A DNA stretch of 54,554 nt from the NCBI GenBank assembly GCA_947624975.1, contig CANQMP010000013.1, positions 1 to 54,554 of the forward strand, written 5' to 3'. Source of the stretch: Candidatus Gastranaerophilales bacterium (lineage in GTDB: Bacteria > Cyanobacteriota > Vampirovibrionia > Gastranaerophilales > Gastranaerophilaceae). The translations under genes were made by a program, and so were the position numbers. Below, one piece after another: positions 10,540-19,645 of this stretch (its first letter is position 1; the number at the start of each line of letters is the position of its first letter). Below the pieces are notes generated by a model that saw only the letters and a list, made by a program, of their open reading frames with translations, searched no databases and had not been told where the DNA came from.

Positions 10540-11080
10540 AGTGAAAAGTGAGAAGTGGAAGGTGAGAGGTTCATTACGGCACTATGTGCGAAAAATATAA
10601 CCCCTCACCCTACCCCTCTCCCGCACGAAGGTCAATTCGACGGGGGAGAGGGGATTCACCGCACCCCACCCTAACCCTCCCCGTTAGGGGAGGGAAAACT
10701 ACCTGTCATTGCAGCGAATGCACCAGCTAATAAAACCCATCCTAACCTTCCCTTAAAAAGGGAAGGGACTTATTTTTCCCCCTCCCTTTTCAAGGGAGGG
10801 CAGGGGTGGGTTTAATTCTCAACATGAAACCTTAAAATCTGACGTCATTACGAGCGAATGCCTCAGCCTATTATTAGCACGAATTGCCTAATTATTAGAC
10901 CCCTCACCCGCATTTGTAGTTCGCTTACGCTCACACAACTGCTCCCTCTCCCGCACGAAGGTCAATTCGACGGGGAGAGGGGATTTTTATGCAAGGGGAG
11001 ATGAAAAATCTTACGTTAACATCATATATTGCGTGCAGACTCAGTCTGCCACTTTTCACTTTTCACCTTTCACTTTGATA
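10540..11080. repeat. Intergenic repeat cluster C
   Basis: No gene is seen between the pilin-like gene and nadK. The gap is filled with repeats. It holds AAAGTGAGAAGTGGAAGGTG at the left edge, two CCCTCTCCC frames carrying a GAAGGTCAATTCGACG insert (near 10627 and 10957), and an alternative palindromic module at 10911-10942. CATTGC/CATTACGAGCG elements lie near 10706 and 10846, and GCAGACTCAGTCTGCCAC near 11034. Confidence 0.8.
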
Positions 11081-11081
11081 T

Positions 11082-11110
11082 TTGTTTTATTAATAGAATT
11101 GTGCTATATT
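11082..11110 (+). promoter_or_regulatory. nadK promoter predicting a leaderless transcript
   Basis: TTGTTT, a 17-nt spacer and an extended -10 (TGC then TATATT at 11105-11110) end 6 nt before the nadK ATG. Initiation would fall at or next to the A of the start codon. No Shine-Dalgarno sequence is present. Confidence 0.6.
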
Positions 11111-11116
11111 TCTTCT

Positions 11117-11911
11117 ATGAAAAATTTTGCAGTATGTTTTAACAAAAATATTCCAAATTCCGTTGCGGTTAAAGACAAACTTCTGAAAATCCTTTCCGAT
11201 AAAGGCTTAAACGCTAAAGAATTAAATGTCGATAATCTTCAAGACGGGTTTGATTTTGTTTTTGTTATCGGCGGTGACGGCACAATTTTAAAATCCGCAA
11301 GGTTTTTCGCTAAGTTTGAAATTCCTATTTTCGGAATTAACCTCGGCAGATTAGGGTTTTTGTCACAGTCATCGAAAGAAAATCTCGAAAATTCACTGGA
11401 TTTAATTCTTCAAGGCAAATACGTTATTCAGGACAGAATAATGTTAAGCAGCGGAAAATTTACGGCACTCAATGATTTTGTTATTAAGGGTTGTGAAACA
11501 GGCAGGACAACAAAATTTTCCCTAAAAATAAACGGAAAACCCGCAGGGGATTACCTCGCTGACGGTATGATTATTGCGACACCGACAGGCTCTACCGCTT
11601 ACGGTTTGTCTGCAGGCGGCCCGGTTTTAGAACCTTCTTTAAAAGCTTTTGTTATTGTCCCGATTTGTCCGCATACGCTTAGCGCAAGACCTGTTGTTGT
11701 GCCTGATAGCGAAAATATTTCTATCTCAACAGACGGGAAATATGTGCTTTCCTGCGACGGACAAGAACTCTACGAACTTGACAAAGAAATTGTTATTAAA
11801 AAATCGGATTTCTGTGCAAAACTTGCTTTACTTGACGGGGCAGAATTTTATTCTATTCTCAGAGATAAACTTCATTGGGCTGTTCCGCCGGTTTATGTAA
11901 ATAAGTTCTAA
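11117..11911 (+). CDS. nadK: NAD kinase
   Basis: The enzyme phosphorylates NAD to NADP using ATP or polyphosphate. Diagnostic motifs are FVIGGDGTILKSA (GGDGT at residues 52-56), FGINLGRLGFLS, and DGMIIATPTGSTAYGLSAGG. Counting from ATG 11117 gives 264 residues, close to the shorter bacterial enzymes. Longer frames upstream only translate the repeat cluster. The start has no ribosome binding site but sits 6 nt behind a good extended -10 box, so translation of a leaderless mRNA is likely. ftsZ follows after 120 nt on the same strand. Confidence 0.95.
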   Translation: MKNFAVCFNKNIPNSVAVKDKLLKILSDKGLNAKELNVDNLQDGFDFVFVIGGDGTILKSARFFAKFEIPIFGINLGRLGFLSQSSKENLENSLDLILQGKYVIQDRIMLSSGKFTALNDFVIKGCETGRTTKFSLKINGKPAGDYLADGMIIATPTGSTAYGLSAGGPVLEPSLKAFVIVPICPHTLSARPVVVPDSENISISTDGKYVLSCDGQELYELDKEIVIKKSDFCAKLALLDGAEFYSILRDKLHWAVPPVYVNKF

Positions 11912-12031
11912 AAAAAAATATTAACTTTTGTTCATAATTTGACAGAAATTATTGTACATTTTTTTTATTTAAAATAGTATGTTATTATACTATTGTCGTT
12001 ATACAATTAACTATACAAAAGAGGTAACAAA

Positions 12032-13195
12032 GTGGAAAATTTCGTATCAGATATCTTTGCAAAAAAAGAAGACTCAAATGATTACAGATCTCCGGTAAAT
12101 CCGACAAAAATTAAAGTAGTCGGTGTCGGCGGAGGCGGCGGAAACGCTGTTAACAGAATGATTAAAGCAGGACTTTCAGGTGTTGAGTTCTGGTTGATGA
12201 ATACAGATTTGCAGGTTTTGGAATGCGGTCAAACAAGTAATAAAATCCAACTGGGTGCAAAATCAACAGCAGGTCTTGGTGCGGGCGGTGACCCGACAGT
12301 TGGCGAAAGAGCTGCCGAAGAAGCTCAACAGGAAATTACTCAAGCCCTTGACGGTGCCGATATGGTATTTATTACGGCAGGTATGGGCGGCGGCACAGGT
12401 ACGGGTGCAGCTCCGGTTGTGGCTAAAATTGCTAAAGAACTGGGAATTTTGACTATCGCAGTCGTTACAAAACCTTTCGTTTGGGAAGGACGTAAAAGAC
12501 AAAATCAGGCTGAACAAGGTTTGGAAAAACTCAGAGAAGCCGTTGATGCAGTTATCGTTATTCCTAACGACAAATTGTTAAAAGTCGTTGACAGACAAGT
12601 TACTTTGACCGAATCATTTATCATCGTTGATGAAGTTTTGATGAGAGGTGTTCAGGGTATCACTGATATAATCGTTGTCCCGGGACTTATCAACGTCGAC
12701 TTTGCTGATGTTAAATGTGTAATGCAGTCTTCAGGTTCCGCTTTAATGGGTATCGGACGCGGTCAGGGCGAAGGCAGAGCAGTTAAAGCAGCTGAAATCG
12801 CTATAAACTCACAGCTTTTGGAATCTTCTATCAACGGTGCTACAGGCGTTATCGTTAATATTACCGGTGGTTCGGATATGACACTTCACGAAATCTCCGA
12901 TGCCGCAAACATTATCCACGATGCAGTAAGTCCTGATGCTACGGTTATCGTTGGTACGGCTGTTAACGAAAATATTCAGGGCGAAATTCAAATTACGGTT
13001 GTCGCTACAGGTTTTGAGATGAAAAACGCTCAAATCCCCGATGTTAAAACCGATGTGAAACAGTTGAACGCTTCTGATTTCTTCGCAGGAACATTTAATT
13101 CTTCAGTCGCTGCTGCTCCGCAGCCTGTAAGAAGAAGTTCTTTCAGTGATGCAGGTTTTACAAATATCGAAATTCCTGATTTCTTAAAGAAATAA
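12032..13195 (+). CDS. ftsZ: Cell division GTPase FtsZ
   Basis: FtsZ polymerises into the cytokinetic ring. Visible features are the Rossmann-type N-terminus ([16 protein letters not shown]), the tubulin/FtsZ GTP signature [12 protein letters not shown] (GGGTGTG at residues 119-125), the T7 synergy loop region with [11 protein letters not shown], a short variable linker, and the C-terminal partner peptide (EIPDFLKK) that binds FtsA/SepF-type anchors. Length is 387 residues. The start is GTG with AGAGG 8 nt upstream. An AT-rich region of about 100 nt precedes it, including a TTGACA at 11939, but I cannot place a single -10. It is not in a dcw-type cluster: its neighbours are nadK and a convergent parvulin gene. 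Confidence 0.98.
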   Translation: MENFVSDIFAKKEDSNDYRSPVNPTKIKVVGVGGGGGNAVNRMIKAGLSGVEFWLMNTDLQVLECGQTSNKIQLGAKSTAGLGAGGDPTVGERAAEEAQQEITQALDGADMVFITAGMGGGTGTGAAPVVAKIAKELGILTIAVVTKPFVWEGRKRQNQAEQGLEKLREAVDAVIVIPNDKLLKVVDRQVTLTESFIIVDEVLMRGVQGITDIIVVPGLINVDFADVKCVMQSSGSALMGIGRGQGEGRAVKAAEIAINSQLLESSINGATGVIVNITGGSDMTLHEISDAANIIHDAVSPDATVIVGTAVNENIQGEIQITVVATGFEMKNAQIPDVKTDVKQLNASDFFAGTFNSSVAAAPQPVRRSSFSDAGFTNIEIPDFLKK

Positions 13196-13231
13196 TTTTT
13201 TCACTGACAAAAAAGCTGGAAATAATGAAAA

Positions 13232-13266
13232 AACAAGAGAACGAATTTCGTTCTCTTGTTCTTTTT
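13232..13266. terminator. Bidirectional terminator between ftsZ and the parvulin gene
   Basis: AACAAGAGAACGAA pairs with TTCGTTCTCTTGTT in a near-perfect 12-14 bp hairpin, with A-rich sequence on the left and CTTTTT on the right. It can therefore end transcription from both convergent genes. Confidence 0.88.
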
Positions 13267-13278
13267 AAATGTTTGGTC

Positions 13279-14424
13279 TTATTTATTTTTCTGTTTTTCT
13301 TCTTTTAATTTTTTAGCTTCGGTTTCATTCTTTTTAAGTGCTTCTTGAATGGATTTTTTGTTGGCATCCGGCGAATATTGCGGATCAACGTATTCAATTT
13401 TAGCATTTTTCTTTAATGATTCCGTCAAATCATCAAGCATTTGGATTTGTTTTTGGTTTTCGAGATAAGCTTTGATATCATTTTGAACTTTTTCATAGGG
13501 AGTTTTACCTGCTGCAGCTCTGTCCGTAACCATTATGATATGGTATCCGTATTGAGTTCTGACGGGTTTATCCGATATGGTATTGGGTTTCATTGAAAAA
13601 GCTGCTTTTGAAAATTCGGGAACCATTTCTTTTGCCGCGAAAAATCCTAAATCTCCGCCTTTAACGGCTGATGCCGTATCATCAGAGTTTTCTTTCGCAA
13701 GTTTTGCAAATTGAGTTAGGTCTTTTTTAGCTTCGGCAAGGAGTTGATTTGCTTTTGCTTCCTTTGCTTTAATTTCCGCATCTACTTTAGCTTTCACCTC
13801 ATTATCGCTAAGGTTTTGGTTATTTGAGTCGGATTTAATAATTTCCGTGATTTCTTCGGGATTTACGGAAATCAGGATGTGAGATGCTCTGACTTTATCG
13901 GGATAATTGAATTTGTCAGGGTTATCGTTGTAGAATTTCTTCGCTTCGGCGTCGGAAACTTTTGTTGAACCGAGTTCTTGTGCAAGTTTCTTCATCTTGA
14001 CTTCTTCTTTCAAATCCTGTTTAAATTGTGCATTTGATATGCCGTTTTGTTTTAAAACTTCTGCTAATTGTTCTTTTGAACCGAGTTTGTCAATAATATC
14101 TTTTACGGCTTCATCGACATCTTTGTCGGTAACTTTAATTCCGCGTTTTGTCATTTCTTCGTCAAGAAGGGTTTTTACGATTAACTCGTTAACTACTCTT
14201 TCTTTAATCATAAGATAAATGAATGCATTTTTGTCGCTTTTAACATCGACTCCGAGTGCTTTGAACATTCCGCCGCTTGTTTCTTTGTCGAACAGTTTAT
14301 CGAATTGTCCTTGAGTAATTTTAGTGTCATTTACTTTGATAATTGCTTCGTTGGATTTTAATCCGCATCCGGCAAACAAAACCGCAGATAATGCGATAGC
14401 CGTTAATAATTTCTTAGCTCTCAT
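13279..14424 (-). CDS. Parvulin-type peptidyl-prolyl isomerase lipoprotein (PrsA/SurA-like)
   Basis: The 381-residue protein has a lipoprotein signal (lipobox LFAG before Cys20), so it is probably anchored in a periplasmic membrane leaflet. An N-terminal SurA/PrsA-like helical chaperone region (about residues 30-150) precedes a parvulin domain running from KVRASHILIS to TQYGYHIIMVTD, interrupted by a charged coiled insertion around residues 190-245. The C-terminus is a Lys/Glu-rich tail. The family catalyses prolyl isomerisation and helps fold exported proteins. It follows mfd by 15 nt, with a strong AAGGAG, so it is the last gene of the mfd transcript. The hairpin at 13232-13266 ends it. Confidence 0.92.
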   Translation of the reverse strand: MRAKKLLTAIALSAVLFAGCGLKSNEAIIKVNDTKITQGQFDKLFDKETSGGMFKALGVDVKSDKNAFIYLMIKERVVNELIVKTLLDEEMTKRGIKVTDKDVDEAVKDIIDKLGSKEQLAEVLKQNGISNAQFKQDLKEEVKMKKLAQELGSTKVSDAEAKKFYNDNPDKFNYPDKVRASHILISVNPEEITEIIKSDSNNQNLSDNEVKAKVDAEIKAKEAKANQLLAEAKKDLTQFAKLAKENSDDTASAVKGGDLGFFAAKEMVPEFSKAAFSMKPNTISDKPVRTQYGYHIIMVTDRAAAGKTPYEKVQNDIKAYLENQKQIQMLDDLTESLKKNAKIEYVDPQYSPDANKKSIQEALKKNETEAKKLKEEKQKNK

Positions 14425-14439
14425 TTTTTCTCCTTTTTT

Positions 14440-17400
14440 TTAAAATTGTGAGTTCGTAACTTTATGTATATAATAAAACAAATCTGTTAAAATGTTAAAT
14501 ATTTCATTAAAATTCATATATGAATTATTGAAAAGCAGTATTGAATTGCCATCAGGACAGGAATTCGGGGCAACTGTGAATTTTATCCTTTTTAACAATT
14601 CAGGGGGCAGTGTTTTTTGGATAATTTTCCATTCGGGTTGTGTAAATGGTGTATAAATCCTTATATTGTCGTCGGTTTCTCTTATGAGTGAAATTTTAAC
14701 ATCGGTTGCCGCAAGTCTGAGTTTTATAAGTTTAATCAAATTTTGAACGCTTTCGGGCGGTTTTGCAAAGCGGTCTTTCCATTCTTCGGTTATGTAATCA
14801 AGTTCAACATCGGATTTTACATCGGCAAGTCGCTTATATTCTATCATTTTTTGTTCGGCGGAACCGACCCATTCGTCGGGAATAAATGCGGTTACGTTAA
14901 TATCAATGATAGCCGGATTTGACCTGTCAACGGCTTGTCCCTGAAGTTCCTGAACGGTTTCCTCCAATAACTGACAGTACGTGTCAAATCCGACATTTAC
15001 CATGTGTCCGTGCTGTTTTGTGCCTAAGATGTTTCCTACACCGCGAATTTCAACATCCCGCATCGCTATTTGATAACCGCTTCCGAGTGTCGTAAATTCT
15101 TTTATGGCTTTAAGTCTTTGAATCGCGTCTTTGCTGATTTCTTTTGATTTTGTGTAAAGGCAATAGCAATAAGCCTGTCTTTGCGAGCGTCCGACACGTC
15201 CGCGAAGTTGGTACAACTGTGCAAGTCCGAATTTATCGGAGTTATGTATAATCATTGTGTTGGCATTTGGGATGTCTATTCCGTTTTCGATAATTGTTGT
15301 GGCAAGCAGAATGTCGTATTCACGGTTTGCGAAATCTATAATGACTTTTTCGAGAGTTTTTTCGTCCATTTGCCCGTGTCCGACCGCTATTCTTGCGTTT
15401 GGTACGAGTTTTTGGAGCTGAACTCTGAATTCTTCAATACTTTCAACACGGTTATAGAGGTAAAATACCTGTCCTTCCCTGTCAAGCTCGTGAACGATGG
15501 CGTTTCTGACCGTGTTTTCGTTCCATTCGCCGACATAAGTTCTGATCGGAAGTCTGTTTTTCGGCGGGGTGTTGATGACTGACATATCTTTTATCCCTGA
15601 AAGTGACATGTAAAGCGTTCTGGGAATAGGGGTTGCCGACATTGTAATTATATCAATGTTTTCACGCATAGATTTAAGTTTTTCCTTGTGGCGAACGCCA
15701 AATCGGTGTTCCTCGTCAATAACCAGAAGCCCCAAATCTTTGAACACAATTCCGTCCTGCAAAAGTCTGTGAGTGCCTATTACTACGTCGCATTCGCCTG
15801 TTGCAAGGCGCTTTATCGTTTCTTTTTGCTCTTTTGTACTGCGAAAACGTGAAAGAAGCTCTACATTTACTCCGAAAGGTTTAAAGCGTTCGCTGATTGT
15901 TTGAAAGTGCTGAAATGCAAGGATAGTCGTCGGAACGATTACCGCAGCCTGCTTGCCTGAGGTTACGGCTTTGAAAATTCCGCGCATGGCAACTTCTGTT
16001 TTGCCGAAACCCACATCCCCGCAAATTAATCTGTCCATCGGTTGTTCGCTTTCCATGTCGGCTTTTACGTCATTTATGGCTTTCATCTGATCAGGTGTTT
16101 CCGTGTATTCAAAGGCTTCTTCCATCTCGACCTGCCATGTCGTATCGGGTAAAAACGCAATTCCTTTCTGCATTTTACGCTTTGCATAAAGCCTTAGCAA
16201 GTCATAGGCAACCTGTTCGACCTCTTTTTTAACTCTTGTTTTGGTGTTTTCCCAGTCTTTTCCGCCCATCCTTGAAAGTTTCGGCTTAATCGTGCCTGAG
16301 CCTCTGTATCTGACAAGAAGGTTGATTTGTTCCGCCGGAATATGGAGTCTGTCTTTGTTTGCGTACTCGATAGTAAGATAATCTTTCAACTGTCCGTCAA
16401 TTTCCTGCTGGCTCAAACCTTTGTAAATCCCTACCCCGTGAATGCTGTGGACGACGTATTCGCCTTCTTTTATGTCGTTGATGTTTTCAATGTATTCGGG
16501 TTTTTCTTTGTAATACGAGCGTTTGGCGGATGTAACTTCTTTTGTGCGTTTGTTGAAAAGTTCTCTGTCCGTGAGAATTATTGTGTTAAAATCCTCTAAT
16601 ATTGCACCTGCGGATGAAATACTTTCGCTGAAATCAACGTCAAATATCTCACGTTCCGAAAGAATTTCTTTAACACGTTCCGGATAATCGGTTGCGATAA
16701 TTATTCGGTTTTGGCTTTGGGATGATATGTAACTTGCGATACTGTCAAGGTTTGCACCGAAATTTTGTACGGGAAGCGAGTTAAATTCAACGATTTCTCC
16801 CATCTCTCCGTCTAAAAAGTTATTCATGCCGACCTTAACAAATCCGGCACAGTTTTGTATAAATTCTTCAAAAGTCACATGATTACGACCTTTTATGTTA
16901 ATCCCGAGTTTCAAATTTTCCTGAAGCTGTTCTTCAAAATTTTTATCCGCAAACTCGTATTTTGAATAGATTTCTGCCGTTTCGTCAAAGACAATAATAT
17001 AATCCTTAAAATATTCCAAAATGCTTGTCATATCGGGATTAAAAGTGTTTTGAAAAACTTCAATACTTTCAAAATATCCTTCTTCATCTTGGGGTTTGAT
17101 GTCATCGGGGATGCCGTTTTCAAGCGTAAATTTGTACATCGGCATGATATTTGCCGTATTGACTTTTGAAACGGATTTTTGTGTTTCGTTGTTAAAATAT
17201 CTGATATCAACGATTTCATCTCCCCAAAGTTCAACACGAACAGGATGAACGTCAAGTGAATAAAAATCAATGATATCGCCTCTTATGCTGAATTCACCGA
17301 TATCAGAAACCATTGTCGAACGCTTGTAGCCTAAATCTATAAATTTTTGGATAAGTTCTTTGAGATTTATTTCGTCGCCTGTTTTGAGGGTTACGCAATT

Positions 17401-17790
17401 TTTTTTGTAAAAGTTTTCTTTCGGAAATTTTTCAAGCAGAACTTTAACGGGTGCGATAACGATATCGGGTTTTTCCCTCAAAATCCTTACCTGTTCGGCA
17501 TAATCATACAGGTTTGGCATAACGCCTTCATAAACAGATATGTTTTGAAACGGAATTAAGTCGGATTTTTCGCCGAACGCTTTTTCCAAATTGTTTTGAT
17601 ATTTTAGGGCGTTTTGTTCGGTTGATGTGATAAATAGGATTTTTTTATCGGTAATTTTTTTGATTTTACAAATTAAAAGCAGACGTAAAATCGTTGTAAG
17701 TCCTGTTATTGCAAAAGAAAACGATTTTGCCAAATATGTTTCAAACAGAGAATAATTTTGGTTATTTTCGGGAGCCTGAATGTTAAACAT
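14440..17790 (-). CDS. mfd: Transcription-repair coupling factor Mfd
   Basis: Mfd removes stalled RNA polymerase and recruits UvrA. The 1,116-residue protein shows a UvrB-like N-terminal module, a CarD-like RNA polymerase-interacting domain (GEYVVHSIHGVGIYKGL), and a RecG-type motor with Walker A CGDVGFGKTEVA. DEEH follows in LLVIDEEHRFGV, then motif VI QLRGRVGRSQRQAYCY and the TRCF C-terminal domain (FIPDEWV). The protein is slightly short, mainly at the N-terminus. The ATG lacks a Shine-Dalgarno sequence; a TAAAAT box preceded by TGA lies exactly 6 nt upstream, suggesting a leaderless transcript starting inside a larger operon. ppiC-type gene downstream is 15 nt away. Confidence 0.97.
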   Translation of the reverse strand: MFNIQAPENNQNYSLFETYLAKSFSFAITGLTTILRLLLICKIKKITDKKILFITSTEQNALKYQNNLEKAFGEKSDLIPFQNISVYEGVMPNLYDYAEQVRILREKPDIVIAPVKVLLEKFPKENFYKKNCVTLKTGDEINLKELIQKFIDLGYKRSTMVSDIGEFSIRGDIIDFYSLDVHPVRVELWGDEIVDIRYFNNETQKSVSKVNTANIMPMYKFTLENGIPDDIKPQDEEGYFESIEVFQNTFNPDMTSILEYFKDYIIVFDETAEIYSKYEFADKNFEEQLQENLKLGINIKGRNHVTFEEFIQNCAGFVKVGMNNFLDGEMGEIVEFNSLPVQNFGANLDSIASYISSQSQNRIIIATDYPERVKEILSEREIFDVDFSESISSAGAILEDFNTIILTDRELFNKRTKEVTSAKRSYYKEKPEYIENINDIKEGEYVVHSIHGVGIYKGLSQQEIDGQLKDYLTIEYANKDRLHIPAEQINLLVRYRGSGTIKPKLSRMGGKDWENTKTRVKKEVEQVAYDLLRLYAKRKMQKGIAFLPDTTWQVEMEEAFEYTETPDQMKAINDVKADMESEQPMDRLICGDVGFGKTEVAMRGIFKAVTSGKQAAVIVPTTILAFQHFQTISERFKPFGVNVELLSRFRSTKEQKETIKRLATGECDVVIGTHRLLQDGIVFKDLGLLVIDEEHRFGVRHKEKLKSMRENIDIITMSATPIPRTLYMSLSGIKDMSVINTPPKNRLPIRTYVGEWNENTVRNAIVHELDREGQVFYLYNRVESIEEFRVQLQKLVPNARIAVGHGQMDEKTLEKVIIDFANREYDILLATTIIENGIDIPNANTMIIHNSDKFGLAQLYQLRGRVGRSQRQAYCYCLYTKSKEISKDAIQRLKAIKEFTTLGSGYQIAMRDVEIRGVGNILGTKQHGHMVNVGFDTYCQLLEETVQELQGQAVDRSNPAIIDINVTAFIPDEWVGSAEQKMIEYKRLADVKSDVELDYITEEWKDRFAKPPESVQNLIKLIKLRLAATDVKISLIRETDDNIRIYTPFTQPEWKIIQKTLPPELLKRIKFTVAPNSCPDGNSILLFNNSYMNFNEIFNILTDLFYYIHKVTNSQF

Positions 17791-17796
17791 AAGTAT

Positions 17797-17825
17797 ATTT
17801 TATCACATAATTTAATATATTGAAA
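17797..17825 (-). promoter_or_regulatory. Candidate internal promoter for mfd, leaderless geometry
   Basis: On the minus strand TTTCAA, a 17-nt spacer and TGA-TAAAAT end 6 nt before the mfd ATG. The -35 match is weak, while the -10 position matches that seen at nadK, recF and others. Confidence 0.4.
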
Positions 17826-18675
17826 TCTCGTAACTGCCGTTATATATTTTAAAATTCATCGAAATCGGTTCGCCGTTGTAGATTTCGGGCGGGGTTGAAA
17901 ATTTCGGAACGCTCATCAGCATATAATAAACGGTATCGTTCAAGGCTTTGTTATCGGATTCGTGTGTAAACTTGCGGTTAACGAGTTTGCCTGACTTATC
18001 GACGGAGAACTGAACCGAGCATTCGCCCGAGCCTTGTATTGCACCTACCGCAAATTTAGAAAACATATAAGCTCTGAGATTTGCCTTGTAACGCAGCATT
18101 TGCGGGTCGTTCGGGTTGTAAGCCGGTTTTGTATTTGCTTTTGGCTGAACTTGTTCGTGTTGAATTTTCGCTTTTTGCTCTTTTGGTTCAGGTTGAGCTT
18201 TTGGCGGGTTTTGGCTTTTGGGCAAGTTTTGAGCTTTTGGTAAATTCTGATTTTTTTGTGAATTTGCTTTCGGCTCGGGTTTTGGTTTCTGTTGAGAAAT
18301 TATTGGTTTTTGTTCTGAAATTTTTGGCCGGGGTTCGTAGATTATAATTTCCACAGGCTCATCAACGGTATTTTGTTCGGAAATTTCTTGTTGAATTGGC
18401 GTGTCATCCCAAAATTTGTTTATATCGGGAATATTTTTTACTGCGGGAACTTTTTGTTCGGGAGCTTTTTGGGGTAACTCGTTTTTAATCGGAATTAGCA
18501 AAATTATTATTGAAAATATCATGCAAATAACGAAAAAAATCCATGAAACGATTTCCGATTTTGTTTCAAGCGAAAGCGGTTTTTTATCTTCAATATATTC
18601 AAATATATCGTTTCCGCAGTCGCAGTAGTCGACTTTATGTTTAAATTCTTTGTTACATTCACGGCATTTGTACAT
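17812..18675 (-). CDS. Zinc-ribbon, single-pass membrane protein with TonB/TolA-like C-terminus
   Basis: The 287-residue protein is not a named family to me. It begins with a small zinc ribbon (CRECN, then CDCGN, about residues 4-21). One membrane segment follows (about residues 42-62, WIFFVICMIFSIIILLIPI). Next comes a long Pro/Lys/Gln spacer with repeats such as NLPKAQ, and finally a globular end in which GSGECSVQFSVDKSGKLVNR resembles the TonB/TolA C-terminal fold. The architecture fits a cytoplasm-anchored protein reaching across the periplasm. It is the last dedicated gene of the vWA operon and ends 22 nt before the mfd ATG. Confidence 0.7.
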   Translation of the reverse strand: MYKCRECNKEFKHKVDYCDCGNDIFEYIEDKKPLSLETKSEIVSWIFFVICMIFSIIILLIPIKNELPQKAPEQKVPAVKNIPDINKFWDDTPIQQEISEQNTVDEPVEIIIYEPRPKISEQKPIISQQKPKPEPKANSQKNQNLPKAQNLPKSQNPPKAQPEPKEQKAKIQHEQVQPKANTKPAYNPNDPQMLRYKANLRAYMFSKFAVGAIQGSGECSVQFSVDKSGKLVNRKFTHESDNKALNDTVYYMLMSVPKFSTPPEIYNGEPISMNFKIYNGSYEISIY

Positions 18676-18696
18676 AATTATATGTTATCACAAAAG

Positions 18697-18831
18697 TTAT
18701 TTTACTTTTTTAAAAATTATAATTTCGGTTTGAAAAGATTTGTGCATTTGCGGTTTTACAAGTATGCAGGCAAAAGTTGTTATGATTAAAATAATCAAGG
18801 CTGTTATAAAAAATATTTTTTGTGATTTCAT
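18697..18831 (-). CDS. 44-residue single-TM protein, relative of its upstream neighbour's N-terminus
   Basis: The ATG at 18831 overlaps the stop of the upstream TonB-like gene as TGATG, a standard translational-coupling arrangement. The product is one hydrophobic helix (about residues 7-26) followed by VKPQMHKSFQTEIIIF. This matches the neighbour's N-terminal segment, IRPEMHNPVLIEDADFEI, in position and pattern, so the small gene looks like a duplicated membrane anchor without the periplasmic part. It could be a functional microprotein of the complex or a decayed paralogue. It fills the gap between the two TonB-like genes. Confidence 0.6.
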   Translation of the reverse strand: MKSQKIFFITALIILIITTFACILVKPQMHKSFQTEIIIFKKVK

Positions 18832-19643
18832 CAATACACCACCCTTTCGTAGTCTGCGTAATCGTTTGGAGTCGAATATCTTTCCTGAGTACCTATTACA
18901 AAAAGTCCCGTTACGACGGTTGAAGTTCTTTGCGTACCTCTCGGGAAATTCAGTATCGGTTGTCTTTGAAGGTTTGAAATTGCGGGTTTCACGTTATTTC
19001 TGGCAACGGTCATAAAGTTCGGATTTGAGCATTCGACTTTTATGTTAGAAACATTTCCAAATTTATCAACGACAAAAGTGAACGAAAACATTGTCCCGAG
19101 CGGTGCGAAATCAATATTTGAATCACGCATAATTCTGTTTTGGATACTGCTTCTCCACCTGTTCCATGCGATAATTTCTTCCTGTTCGGTCATATAGGGG
19201 TTTGTTGAATGAGAAGGTTTAACTTCCTCTTTGATAACTTCTGGAGCGGGTTTTTCTACGGTTTTTGGCTGTTCCTGTGCGTTTTCAAGAACTCTTTTTA
19301 TTAAATCGGGTTTAACTTGGGTTTGCGGTGCTTGTTTTACCTGTTTAACCTGTTTTGCCGTTGTTTTTTCTTTCGGGGTTTCAATTTTTGTAACCGTGTT
19401 ATCGGGAGTCTGTCGGATAATTTTAATTATCTGACGGCGGGGTTTATCTTGCTCAACTGTTGTTTGCTGTTGCCGTTTAACTGTTTTAACCGTATTTTTT
19501 ACGGCTTGTTGTGGTGTGACCTCGCTTATTTCAAAATCCGCATCCTCAATTAAAACAGGATTATGCATCTCGGGGCGAATAATTATCCCTGCCGCAGTGA
19601 GTAACAAAAACAGTATTATTAACGCAATTTTAAAAATATTCAT
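18831..19643 (-). CDS. Single-pass membrane protein with TonB/TolA-like C-terminal domain
   Basis: The 270-residue protein has an N-terminal membrane anchor (residues 5-22), then a long Lys/Gln/Thr/Pro-rich spacer (about 45-150). The C-terminal domain carries WNRWRSSIQNRIMRDSNIDF followed by FSFTFVVDKFGNVSNIKVEC, the usual TonB/TolA C-terminal pattern of a helix then strands with a D-x-x-G turn. Such proteins transmit force or contact outer-membrane partners. No ExbB/ExbD pair lies beside it, so a classical TonB role is doubtful. It starts 2 nt after the 531-residue membrane protein stops and is coupled to the small gene below. Confidence 0.75.
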   Translation of the reverse strand: MNIFKIALIILFLLLTAAGIIIRPEMHNPVLIEDADFEISEVTPQQAVKNTVKTVKRQQQTTVEQDKPRRQIIKIIRQTPDNTVTKIETPKEKTTAKQVKQVKQAPQTQVKPDLIKRVLENAQEQPKTVEKPAPEVIKEEVKPSHSTNPYMTEQEEIIAWNRWRSSIQNRIMRDSNIDFAPLGTMFSFTFVVDKFGNVSNIKVECSNPNFMTVARNNVKPAISNLQRQPILNFPRGTQRTSTVVTGLFVIGTQERYSTPNDYADYERVVY

Positions 19644-19645
19644 GA

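Noticed and set aside
17812-19643. Classical TonB-ExbB-ExbD energy transducer
   Set aside because: Only TonB/TolA-like ends are present; no ExbB or ExbD gene and no TonB-dependent receptor lies nearby.
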